Source: Datisca glomerata (lineage: Eukaryota; Streptophyta; Magnoliopsida; Cucurbitales; Datiscaceae). Taken from it: 64,000 nucleotides of DNA. Both the position numbers and the translations under genes were made by a program. The notes under the pieces are model-generated. The model worked only from the letters and a program-made list of their open reading frames with translations, had not been told where the DNA came from and did no database searches. The DNA lies in NCBI GenBank assembly GCA_003255025.1, contig QANY01013250.1, positions 1,116,001 to 1,180,000 on the forward strand, written 5' to 3'. Positions 11,106-21,985 of the stretch are shown here, piece by piece (position 1 is the first letter of the stretch; each line of letters opens with the position of its first letter).

Positions 11106-11967
11106 TGTACATATTTGGTGAACCACTCCCAAGAATTATTATTTTGTACGTAATTGGTGAACCCCACCAAGAATTATTCTTTTGTACGTATTCGATGAAC
11201 AGCACTACGTAATTGGTGAACCCCACTACGTAATTGGTGAACCCCAGTACGTAATTGGTGAACCCTCTAAAAATTATTCTTTTGTACGTATTTGGTGAAC
11301 CCCACTACGTAATTGACGAACCCCACTACGTAATTGACGAACCCTAGTACGTAATTGGGGAACCCCTCCAAGAATTATTCTTTTGTACGTATTTGGTGAA
11401 CCCCACTACGTAATTGATGAGCCCCACTACGTAATTGTGAACCCCAATACATAATTGGTGAACCCCTCCAAGAATTATTCTTTTGTAAGTATTTGGTGAA
11501 CCCCACTACGTAATTGGTGAAGCCCATTATGTAATTGTGAACCCCACCACGTAATCAGTGAAACCCTCTAAGAATTATTCTTTTGTACATATTTGGTGAA
11601 CCCACTATGTAATTGGTGAACCCCACTACGTATTTGGTGAACCACATTATGTATATGGTGAACCCCTCCAAGAACTATTCTTTTATAAATATTTTGGTGA
11701 ACCCCACTATGTAATTGGTGAACCCCACTACCTAATTGGGGAACCACAGTACGTAATTGGTGAACCCCTCCAAGAATTATTCTTTTGTATGTATTTGGTA
11801 ACCCCCACTACATAATTAGTGAACCCAACTACATATTTAGTGAACCCTAGTACGTATTTGTTGAACCCCTCCAAGAATTATTCTTTTGTACGCATTTAGT
11901 GAACCCCATTACGTAATTGGCGAGCCCCTCCAAGAATAATTCTTTTGTACGTATTTGGTGAACCCAA
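11106..11967. repeat. Tandem array of about 21-bp units in higher-order blocks
   Basis: The basic unit is tacgtaattggtgaacccca, repeated three to five times, then interrupted by a spacer with ccaagaattattcttttgtacg. This gives roughly 90-110-bp blocks repeated about nine times. Variants include tatttggtgaacc and taattgacgaacc. The array ends about 130 bp from the right terminus of the DNA element, so it is subterminal on one side only. Confidence 0.9.
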
Positions 11968-12095
11968 AAAAACAAAACAAAAACCTACTACCTACTAGGC
12001 TTTCTATGGCACAGATTGCTCCAAAATGCAATCTAACGGCCACAATAGCCAGTATCCATGCCGTGAAAAAAATTCACGTCATAATTAAATCATCC

Positions 12096-12562
12096 GAATA
12101 TTGGAGGATTACGTGGCAAATGATATAGGTAAATTAGTCAATCTGGAAGTTGGTGGGGCTGAGATTTTGAGCAGCAACTCAGGTGGGTCCAATATTTCTC
12201 CAATTCAAGTCACAACCGGGTCAATCAATAACCCGTTCAATCTTGAATCAGTCGCAGCTAGGGAGAAAAAAAGATGGTTGAGAAAAGTCAAATCCTCTGA
12301 GAATTCCAATCAGCATGTGGAATCTACAGCTCGTTTAAGAACCACTACGTCGTCCAGTAATGGATTGAATGTAACGTTGCATGAAAGTGCTCTACCCATG
12401 CATAGTACTAAACGTAAAGTGGAGGGTAATTCAGTGGACATTAGAGGAAACGTTGATGGGTTGCATGAGGCAAAAAAATATAAAAAGGATATAGAGATGC
12501 AAAATGCTAATCTTGTCAAGGTGGAGGTAGCCAACCTTAATTGGCCCCAGGGTAATCAATGA
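12096..12562 (+). pseudogene. LINE ORF1, 3' part
   Basis: An open frame of 153 codons from the ATG at 12101 reads through to TGA at 12560-12562. It is hydrophilic and rich in Ser, Asn and Lys, with a basic KKRWLRKVK cluster, matching the variable C-terminal tail of plant L1 ORF1 proteins. The apparent start codon is only the first ATG after the insertion; the true ORF1 start is at 8161. Its stop overlaps the ORF2 start in the sequence ATGA. Confidence 0.7.
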
Positions 12563-13370
12563 AAGTCCTGGGATGGAATTGTCTGGGTGTGAGGAACCCC
12601 TTGACAGTTTCCACATTGAGTGGATTAGCCACAAATCCCATTCCCCAGACTTTAATTTTTTGCTTGAAACTAAAAATAAGAGTAAAATAGTGAAGAAAAT
12701 TAAAGCGGTTGGCAATGCTTCAAGTTCGTTAATTGTGAATCTAGACGGCATTAAAGGAGTTCTCGCGTTGTTCTGGAAGGATGATAATTCTGTTCAACTG
12801 ATTAAATACGGATTTTTTTTATTGAAGCTCGGGTTGTTGATGTGGTTAATTCTATAGTTTGGAGGTTACTCGTAGTCTATATTATCCATGAGCTTGAGAT
12901 TCGGGTCCAACAACTAGTCACTCTTGGTAATCGTATTAAAGTTCATTCTGAGGCTTGCATTGTTATTAAGGATTTTAATGATCTGATGAGTTCTGATAAG
13001 AAATTTAGGGGTAATGCTTGAGATCCCATCAATTTTTGTTTACTTTCAGATTTTGCGAACAATTGTAATCTGGTGGATATTGGCTTTGTGGGTCCACCCT
13101 TTACCTGGATTAACACACGTGATTATCCAAATTTGATTAAGGAGATACTGGATAGATGTTTTACCCATCCGGATTGGCTTCATGGTTACCAATCTATGAG
13201 GCTTTATCATTTAACATCTCTTGGTTCGGATCATTCGACGTTATTGCTAGCTGTTAATGAGAGGAGAAGATACAAGCATCAATTCAAGTACGATAGGAGA
13301 TGGTTTGAGTTTAAAGAATGCAGGGAGATGATTAATCTTTGTGTGTGTGTCAGAGGGGTATGATACTAGT
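12559..13370 (+). pseudogene. LINE ORF2 endonuclease domain
   Basis: The frame starts with ATG at 12559 as MKVLGWNCLGVRNPLTV, the usual N-terminus of the L1 apurinic-type endonuclease. Later blocks include KDFND near 12970 (a decayed form of the catalytic GDFN motif), DIGFVGPPFTWIN (13073-13111) and GSDHSTLLL (13223-13249), which carries the conserved SDH. Stops and frameshifts break the region near 12600-12850 and at 13021. The endonuclease would nick target DNA to prime reverse transcription. Confidence 0.82.
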
Positions 13371-14701
13371 GGCAGTCAGATCTCTGATAAAATTGCTAGA
13401 ACCCATAATTCTATTGTTAAATGGATAAGGAAGAAAAATACAGCTAATTCTAGTAGATTACAGAAGTTGACACATGCCAAGCTTACAGAAGCTTATTCTC
13501 ACAGCTTGGCGCATTTTAAAGTGGTTTGTTTGTTAGAAAAAGATTATCAGGAAGCAATTATTCCAAAAGATAAATACTAGAAGGATAAGGCTCATGTTTT
13601 ATGGCTACAAAATGGAGACAGAAACACTTCATTTTTTTTCATGTGAAAGTGGATGGAAAGAGAAGGGACAACCAAATTTTTGGGTTGGAAGATAAGAATG
13701 GAGTTTGGTTTAATAATTCTAAGGCCATTCAAAACATTGCCTTAGAGTATCATCAAAACCTATTTCTTTCTTCTCATCCTAGTGTAGAGTCGATTGGGTC
13801 GGTGTGGTGAATTGTGACAGTTGTGTTGATGATGATGACAAATTTATTCTGGATGATGAAGCCACAATCGATGAGATTCAGGCAGCAGTTCGAGGCATCC
13901 ACCCTTCTAAATCTCCAGGTCCTGATGGTTTTACTACAACCTTCTTTCTTCAAATTTGAAGTATCATTAGTTCAGATGTTATCACTATGATATGAAGGTT
14001 TTTTAATATTTGCTCTTTTCCTTCTGACATTACTCATATGCACATTGTTCTCATTCCAAAAGTGAATTTTCCTAGGAATATGTCTCAACTTCGTCCTATT
14101 AGTCTTTGTAATATCTCTTATAAAATTATCTCTTAGATTCTTACTAATCGTCTTAGAAGAGTCATTAATAAGATTATACGAGTTGGTCAAAGTGTTTTTA
14201 TTCCTACTTGTCAAATTATTGATAATGTAATGATTGCACATGAGATTTTACATTCTCTTTCGATTCGTAAGAGAGGGGAAAAGGTGACGTGGCGATCAAA
14301 CTTTATATGTCCAAAGCGTACGATAGAGTTGAGTGGAATTTCTTCTGGCTGCCGTGGAGAAGTTTGGGTTTTATGATAAATGGAGGAAGTGGATTTTGGA
14401 ATGCATCTCAACTGTTAAATGTAGTATCCCTTTAAATGGTGAGTTAAGTAAAAGTTTTTCCCCGAGCAGAGTTCTGAGATAGGGAGATCCTCTATCCCCA
14501 TTCCTGTTTATTATATGTGTTGAAGTTCTTTCAAGGATGATAAATATGGCTACTGATATCGGCTTGATTTCTTGTTTCCGAGCTCTACATCCGATCCTTG
14601 TATATTGCATCTTTTCTTTGCTGATGATTTTTTGCTGTTTTGTAAAATTTCTAACGTTGAGATTGTGGCATGTTAGATATTCTGAATAATTATGGCGTTG
14701 T
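13371..14701 (+). pseudogene. LINE ORF2 reverse transcriptase, 5' part
   Basis: Fragments follow the L1 RT order: AIPSKSPGPDG-type block (HPSKSPGPDGF, 13901-13933), FPRNMSQLRPISLCNISYKII (14067-14130), and the active site FADDFLLF with FADD at 14617-14628. Several stops (for example at 13958-13960 and 14133) and frameshifts disable it. Coding stops at ILNNYGV near 14699, where copia copy D inserts, and resumes at 23112. Confidence 0.85.
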
Positions 14702-15235
14702 TGTTGTGGGTTATGCCTTCAAAACATGTGTATTGACATTTTTATATGAAATTTAAAGAGGATTACATTTTTCTTATAATTGTTCTTTTAAATTATTGTT
14801 GAATAATTTGTATAAATATTTAAAAATTCCATATTCATTAATGAGACTATTATCTTGTATTAGTAACATATTAAAGTATGAAATCTTTAATGAATGGTTG
14901 CTAGTTTCACTAAGCATTATAAATGTGTGTGATCTAGATCTGGATCATTGATGTGGATAGATATCTTAGTGAATGTACTTTATATAATAAAATTATATAT
15001 GACAAGAGCGATGTGAATTAATATCTTTATTAACGTGCCGTTTAACATAAAGATTTATTACACATCGATTCGGTGATCATATGTAGATCAGTCTGATTCC
15101 TGAGTAGTCATGAACTCCTATGCATGTCTACCATATATTTTGATTCACTCGTTGAGGTCTGTTTGTTAATCAGGCTAGTGACTTTTATTTTGAAAATTCA
15201 GTGATGAGGATGGCTGGGGACATAATAGTTAAATA
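14702..15235 (+). repeat. 5' LTR of copia D, 3'-truncated
   Basis: It aligns with the start of the 3' LTR at 17967, sharing blocks such as aaatttaaagaggattacat, tgtgtgatctagatctggatca and tgattcactcgttgaggtctg. Alignment stops near ggggacataat (about 15235). The rest of the LTR and the primer-binding site were deleted. Confidence 0.75.
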
Positions 15236-15875
15236 TTTGTAGGGTTATTACTTTAACTAGTAATTAATTTGGTACTAATTGATTAGTTAAAATAAAAACA
15301 CATTATACTAAAATAGTGAGTGCGAGAAGGTTGACATGTCAATGTAACCTATGGTCTCCATCATTACTACAACACCGTGAGGTGCAATGAGAGCCTCGCG
15401 ATGGCTTTGTTTTCATCCCCCTAAGGACTGTTTCGAGCTATACCAATACCTAGGTTGGACTTCTTAAGAAGATAGGAGAAAGTGATGTAGTTTAGTTTTG
15501 ATCGACCCTAAGGCGGCATATTCTAAATGAAGTCATGAAATCTGAAATAATGGGTTATACTCATAAAGTCACAATTGAGTTTTCATGTGGATAGTTGTGA
15601 CTTGACCTAACAAACGATACCTTATTGTTAAAAAAGAAAATATGAGATATTTTAAGTTCTAATTAATGAGGAAGAGAATGTCTCATGCAGTCTGAGGTTA
15701 ATCTGACTGACCCTAAGCGGGCACATTAATCGTTGGATTGTGTTATCGTGATTATTAAATGCTAAATTTATGTGTTTATTATGATTGCATTCATGCATCA
15801 CGTTTACTTTTCAAATACTAGATATTTATCAATTATATTGAATAATGTATGTTTTAAATTTCAGTTATCTATATT
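15236..15875 (+). other. Copia D leader
   Basis: Non-coding sequence lies between the truncated 5' LTR and the gag ATG at 15876. It includes a tgcattcatgcatcacg stretch similar to one just upstream of gag in copy A (gcatcatgcatcat), which places it as the leader of the same superfamily. Confidence 0.5.
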
Positions 15876-16687
15876 ATGACTAACATGGGCAACCTTATTA
15901 CTGTTTTACTCGCTCTTGAGAAATTGAATGGTGATAATATCGTACGTTGGAAATCAAATATGAGTTTAATGCTGATTTGTGACAACCATAAGTTCGTTTT
16001 TACTAAGCAATGTTCTGAGAAGCTCACTGCTAACGCCTCTAAGAATGTTAGGGACAAATATGATGCTTGGATCATATCAAACAACAAGGCGAAGTGCTAC
16101 ATACTTGTGAGCATGAATGATGTTGTAAGAACCACGCATGAAAGCATGGAGACTGCCTTACAAGCAATGTTTGGACAACAGTCCGATCAAAGTCGTCACG
16201 AGGCCACTAGGAGTTATATGATAACTAAGATGAGGAATGGTACTTCTGTTCGAGAACATGTTTTATACTTGATCAACATAATGCACGAGTCAGAATTATA
16301 TGGGGTGACCATTGATGAGCGAACTCAAGTTAGCATCATACTAGAGCCGCTCACACCAATTTTGTTTTTGCGTTCACGACCATTTTTGCTATGAACAAGT
16401 TATAGATCAACATGACCAACTGTTGAATGACAGCAGACTTTTGAGTCACTCAAACTTAGACTGACCAAAGAGGGCGAGGCAAATGTTGTCGAGCAAAAGC
16501 CTTCTTTCAATATTGTTAAGAACAAGAAAATGAAGAAGAACAATGGTAAGAACAAGAGTAAGAACAAAAGAGTAAAAAGGTCAAGACATCGCCGAAAGCC
16601 AAGAAGAACAAGAAAGACGGCAAGCCCGAAGGAATGTGTTTCCACTGTGGGGTTGAAGGTCATTGGAAGAGAAACTGTAACAAGTAA
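15876..16687 (+). pseudogene. Copia gag (copy D), nearly intact
   Basis: The frame runs 172 codons from ATG 15876 to TGA 16392-16394 with a copia gag domain (VRWKSNMSLML, VLYLINIMHESEL). The end of gag follows in a shifted frame: a lysine-rich tract, then a complete zinc knuckle CFHCGVEGHWKRNC (C-X2-C-X4-H-X4-C, 16637-16678), then TAA at 16685-16687. This is the best-preserved gag in the window, yet frame disruption separates the capsid-like part from the RNA-binding knuckle. Confidence 0.85.
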
Positions 16688-16743
16688 CTCTTCGAGCTGA
16701 AAAAACAGGTATATATGATTTACTTGTACTTGAAGCTTGTTTA

Positions 16744-17208
16744 GTGAAATATGATTTGTCATCCTGGATACTTGATTCAGGAGCCACTAACCATATATGT
16801 CCATCTTTACAGATGCTTGATTCATCAAGGGAGCTAGCTGATGGTGAGGTCATTTTGAGAGTTGGCAGTGGTGCGCTTGTGTTAGCTAAAGCTTTAGGGA
16901 CAGTCTGTTTACTTTTTGGATATAGTTACTTAGTTTTGAACGATATTTATTATATTCTTAGTTTTTCGAGGAAATTGAATTCTATTTCATTTTTGCAAGA
17001 ACAGTTGTTCGAAGTTTCTTTCATTAATAAAGTAAAGAAGTGGTTAGCTGAGAAATTTCAAATGAAAGATTTGGGAGAAGCGAGCTATGTTCTAGGCATC
17101 CAAATCCTAAAAGATAAAAAGAACAAGTTCTTGGTACTTTCTCAGGCAACTTATATTGATAAGGTGCTGGAGAGATTCTCTATGGACAATTTCATGAAAT
17201 GTCAATAA
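16744..17208 (+). pseudogene. Copia protease fused to RT C-terminus by deletion (copy D)
   Basis: A 154-codon open frame starts with protease sequence (WILDSGATNHIC, with DSG at 16774-16782), continues through the protease C-terminus to about 17020, then jumps directly to the RT palm/thumb end (WLAEKFQMKDLGEASYVLGIQ, LSQATYIDKVLERF). The integrase and most of RT, including the catalytic YVDD, are missing, yet the frame stays open across the join. The fusion is almost surely an accident of deletion and not a functional protein. Confidence 0.85.
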
Positions 17209-17221
17209 CTGACCAGACATG

Positions 17222-17952
17222 GAATTGTCCTTTCCAAGGAACAATGTCTTAAGACACCTCAAGACGAAGAGGATATAAGAAAGTTTCTCTATGCTTCAGC
17301 AGTTGTAAGTCTCATATATGTCATGCTATGTACAAGATTGGACATCTGTTATGCAGTGGGCATTGTCAATCGTTATCAAGTGAATCCAGGTTTGGAACAC
17401 TGGATTGCGGTAAAGCAAATTCTCAAGTATCTTAGGAGAGCGAGAAATCATACGCTTATTTATTCAGGTGGAGACCTGAATCCCACTAGATATACTGATT
17501 CTAATTTTCAATCAAATAGAGACAGTCGAAAGTCAACATCTAGATTAGTATTCACCCTAGGTGGATGAGCTGTAGTCTGGAGAAGTATTAAACAATCCAT
17601 CATTGTAGATTTCACTATGGAAGTCGAATATATAGCAGCTTGTGAAGCTGCGAAAGAGGCAGTATGACTTAAAGTTCTATTCTGATCTTGAAGTAGTTTC
17701 AGATATGAAGAAGTCATTGATCATGTACTGTGATAATAGTATGGTTGTAGCAAATTATAAGGAACTGAGGAGTCAGAATAAGGGCAAGTAAATAGAGAGG
17801 AAATATCATCTTGTAAAATAGATCATGCATCGAAGGGATGTGAATGTTCAAAACAGAACCAGGCTAATCCTTTTACAAAGGCACTTCCTGCGAAGTCATT
17901 TACGAGTCACGTGCGTAACATGAGATTAAAAGAGATGCCACATTTGTTTTAG
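17222..17952 (+). pseudogene. Copia RNase H remnant (copy D)
   Basis: The frame at 17323-17568 holds MLCTRLDICYAVGIVNRYQ, LEHWIAVKQILKYLR and YTDSNFQSNRDSRKSTS, the standard copia RT/RNase H connector and first RNase H block. Stops at 17566-17568 and 17666-17668 and frameshifts break the rest. The polyprotein end is seen as FTSHVRNMRLKEMPHLF before TAG near 17951, just ahead of the polypurine tract. Confidence 0.8.
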
Positions 17953-20289
17953 GGTAAGTGGGGGGTTGTAAGGGGTTATGCCCTCAAAGCATGTGTATTG
18001 ATATTTTGATATGAAATTTAAAGAGGATTACATTTTTCTTGTAGTTGTTCTTTTAAATTATAAAAACATCTAAAAATTCCATATTCATTAATGAGACTAT
18101 GATCTTATATTGGTAATAGAGTATTAAGATCATAGATAATGAATAAAATTTTCAGCAACATATTAAAGTGTGGAATCTTTAATGAATGGTTGCTAGTACG
18201 GTTCACTAACCATTGTGAATGTGTGTGATCTAGATCTGGATCATTGATGTGGATAAACATCTTAGTGAATGTACTTTATATAATAAGATTATATATGACA
18301 AGACCGATGTGAATTAATATCTTTATTAATGTGTCGTTTATCATAAAGATCTAATACACATCAATTCGATGATCATATGTAGTTTAGTCTGATTTCTGAG
18401 TAGTCGTGAATTCTTATGCATGTCTACTGGATCTTTTGATTCACTCGTTGAGGTCTGTTTGTTAATAAGGTTAGTGAATTTTGTTTTCGAGATTTAGTGA
18501 TATGGATGTTTGGGGACATGATCTTACAATATTTAAAATCTAAGCTTTTCTAACGGATCGTATATTGGGTCTTCTAAGTGTTAATTCTGAAACTGAATGA
18601 TTATTGAGCTCAAATTTATAATAAGATTATAAATTAGTCATTCATTAGAGGATTAATGGTACTTAAGGATCAAGAGGTAATTAGAAGGGTAAAACGGTAA
18701 TTTTAATCAGTTCTAACTTACGAACCAATAATTAAAGGACAAAACTACATGAAATGATTATGTTAGTGGACTACATAAGAATATTCTGTAAATACATTTT
18801 ATAATCTTTAAGAGTACAATTCCATATTCATAGTGGAGTAATAATAAAATTATTAAATAAGATTATTTATTTAAAGAGTTTAACTAGTAATCTGATTTAT
18901 TGGAGCTTAAGATTATAGGTTCATGGCCCCCCAAGTAACCTCTATACTACGCTCTCTAGGGTGTGAATATTTCAGGACATGAGAAAACGACTGACTTGCT
19001 AAAAGAACTTTTATTCTGGGGCGAGTACATAATTATGAGATAACTATATATTTAATATAATATTCAGAAATTATATATATAATTGTCAATTTTTTTAATT
19101 ATCGATAAGTGAGACAAAATATCTCATTTGTGAAATTAGATAGTTAAATTATTAATAGATAATAATTTAAATCAACTAAATCTCTGATTTGTGAAATAAC
19201 ATATAAGTTAGTTGATAGATATGATCAGATATGCTAATTTCAAATTAACTGATATTTAAATAATTATCTGATTAAAATAAAATTTTAATTTGCATTAATT
19301 GCCACGTGTCAGTCACTGATAGGGTATTCGAAATTGACATGGACTGCTGTGGTGCCATGTGGCACTACAGTAGTGAGTGTGCAACACTCAAGTGCCACAT
19401 GGCGCTACAGTGGTGTCGTGAGGGACTGTCTTGGCTCACGACGCTGGCTCACGGCACACAGCAGTGCCATGTGGCACTGTAATTGATATTATTTTATAAT
19501 TAAATATTATTTAATTTTATTCCTAAAAATTTGATACACCATTATCTAAAATATATACAGATGTTATTCTAATGGCCTTGGTTGTTGAAAGAAGAGGGGA
19601 GAATGAGTTGATCAGATCATTAGTTCGTAAATCAAGAGTTGAATTTAAAACACAATTGGTGTCAGATAGATTTTCTTTTGCGATTAAAAGTTAATCAAAT
19701 CTCTAAAAGAATAATCATTACGTTCTTTTAGAGAATCGTCTCACTAAAGTCATTCTTAATAAATCTCTAGATCTCATGTGTTGAGAACATCTAGAGACAT
19801 AACAAGTGTCTTGTAATATTCTACGTGCCCACACACATTGTAATATCCCGACCCTTCGTAAATGGATATTTTTGTAAAATTGATTTAAAAGATAAAGTAA
19901 TTTTAAAATTTTATTTTAAAAAGTAACTATTTATAATTTTGGTAAAATAATTTTACTTATATGCTGTTTAGTTTAAAATTCAATTTTTTAATTTTAATAG
20001 AGTTTTATTTTATAGTATAAAATTTTAGCTCACTCACACCATATACTTATGTATACCCTAGTTTTACCCTAACCCTATTTTATCCTTGATTAGGCAATCT
20101 CAACCATTAATTAAAAATCATTCACACTTCATGCATATACACCCTAAACCAACCTTTAACCTAATATTATATATATATATATTCCAAAACTACTTCTTCT
20201 CTCCCAGCTCTCTCCTCCCCCGCGCAGCCACCTGCAGGCCAGCAACTCTTCTCCTTTATTGGTCTCTCTCTAATTGAATTTGGGTAATC

Positions 20290-20565
20290 TTCTTCTCTTT
20301 CTTTCTTGATTTCTTTCTTTAATCTCTTTCTCTCTCTATTTTTATGTCTCTATCTCTCATCCTTGCTTCGTCTCCCTCCCTCTCTATTTTTGTCTCTGTT
20401 CTTTCGGTCTCTCTCTCTCTTTCATCTTCATTTCTGTTTCTTCCCCCTCTATTTCATTTTCCATCTCTATCTCTATCTCTCTCTACTTCTCTCCTTATCC
20501 CTCTCTCTCTTCCCCTCTCAGATTCCCTCTATGTTTTTCTTCCCCTCTCTGTTTCTTTCTCTTTC

Positions 20566-20605
<40 letters not shown>

Positions 20606-20830
20606 TCTCTCTCTCTCTCTCCCTTTGCTTATGCCATCACCGGCGATTTATCACCGAGACCCCCTTTCCCTTTTCCTTTGTTTCCTTTTCTCTCGCTCTC
20701 TATTTCTCTCTATATCTCTGTCTCTCTCTACATTCCTCTCTCTCTTCCCCTCTCAGTTTCCCTCACTATTTTTCTTCCCCTCTTTGTTTCTCTCTCCTTC
20801 TCGTTTTCTCTCTCTCTTTCCCTCCTTAGT
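20290..20830. repeat. Polypyrimidine tract (CT-rich, low complexity)
   Basis: Imperfect CTCTCT and TTTCTC repeats fill this part of the solo LTR. Open frames across it encode only Ser/Leu/Phe repeats and are artefacts of composition. Confidence 0.9.
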
Positions 20831-21771
20831 TTCTCGTGCTTTCCGTTTTGCAACTGGGTCTTATACCCAGTTGCTCCTGTCCTGAACTGGTTCATCACGA
20901 ACCGAACTAGTTCAGTTTACTCGGTCCGGTCTGAACCGGTCCATTAGATAAAATCGAACCGGACTGGTCTGAACCAGCCCAGTCTAAACCATTTGACCTG
21001 AAGCTTTATCTTTTGACTCTAGATCCAATATATTATTTTTCCGACCTCGTTCTGACCGTTTTGCACTGTTTTAATTAAATCTATATTTTCTATTTATATG
21101 ATATTTAAAATGTGTTTATATTGTTTTATTTCAAAACAATTTAGTGATTATATTTTTTTTGATGTCAGGTCATTAATTGTTTAATTCATTCTTCCGATTC
21201 AGGTAAGTGGGCTTAATAATGGTGTGACTCTCGTTGTTATAAATGTATATGCTTTGTGTAAGTGAATTTATATTGTAATGTGACCCATGTGTGATAGAAA
21301 TATATATGCTTGTGTAAGTGAATTTACATTGTAATGTGACTCACCTGTGATAAATGTAATATGTGTTATTATCATCAGTTTTAATTGTCTGTCGCATGTT
21401 AAGTTCATATATATGTTTGTGCAAATTGACTTATATAACAATTTGATTTTGATATTATAATCGTATCATGTATTTATTATATGTTTAAACATTTTTCAAT
21501 AATTATTATATTTAGTTAACACTTTGGTAATTGATTACTGTTCAGTTATTAATGTGATTATCATGAGATAAATGTCTGAGTATGACTGATTTTACGTTAG
21601 TATGTTATCATGTTTGAATTGTGTTATATGTATCAGTATGCATTATATGATTAATTATTGTCATATGTTAGATTATGCAAGTTATGAGGTTAATTCATTC
21701 AAGTGGTAATTAAGCAAAATATGAACTCAAGTATAACCTTTAGTTAACAAGAAAGCAGGACTGTTCACATT

Positions 21772-21985
21772 ATGGGTGTCATCTGTTCATGCTTTCGACT
21801 CACATAGGGTGTCATCTGTTCATGTTTTGGTCATTCATTGGGTGTCATCTGTAAATATTTTTCGTCACTCATGAGGTGCCATCTGTACACGTTTTTCATC
21901 ACCTATGAGTGCCATCTGTTCTGTCGCCCAATGAGTGTCATCTGTTTCGTCGCCCGATGTCTGTCATCTGTTTCGTCGCCGAATT
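21772..21985. repeat. Tandem array around GTGTCATCTGTT
   Basis: Seven imperfect copies of 27-41 bp each carry gtgtcatctgt or gtgccatctgt followed by a variable stretch ending in gtcgcc or tcactcat. The array lies inside the solo LTR. Confidence 0.8.

Larger units (their letters stand above)
9280..12095. mobile_element. Non-autonomous hairpin-ended DNA transposon (MULE-like?)
   Basis: A 2816-bp insert lies between near-identical 9-bp flanks, gaatattag (9271-9279) and gaatattgg (12096-12104), within LINE ORF1. Removing it rejoins the reading frame (SRIL-EDYV). Both ends hold a perfect or near-perfect hairpin about 12 bp from the terminus and a second hairpin just inside it, plus a shared GCCGTTAGAT motif 55-58 bp from each end in inverted orientation. 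The outermost bases are weakly matched. No transposase is present. The 9-bp duplication suggests a Mutator-like element. A CACTA element is less likely, since there are no CACTA ends and no 3-bp duplication. Confidence 0.65.

Noticed and set aside
11106..11967. Tandem array considered as a centromeric or telomeric satellite
   Set aside because: It is confined to one mobile element, less than 1 kb long, and lacks a telomere motif.
20306..20947. Long open frames of Ser/Leu/Phe repeats in the solo LTR
   Set aside because: They follow from CT-rich low-complexity DNA; all + strand frames are open there and none has a domain.
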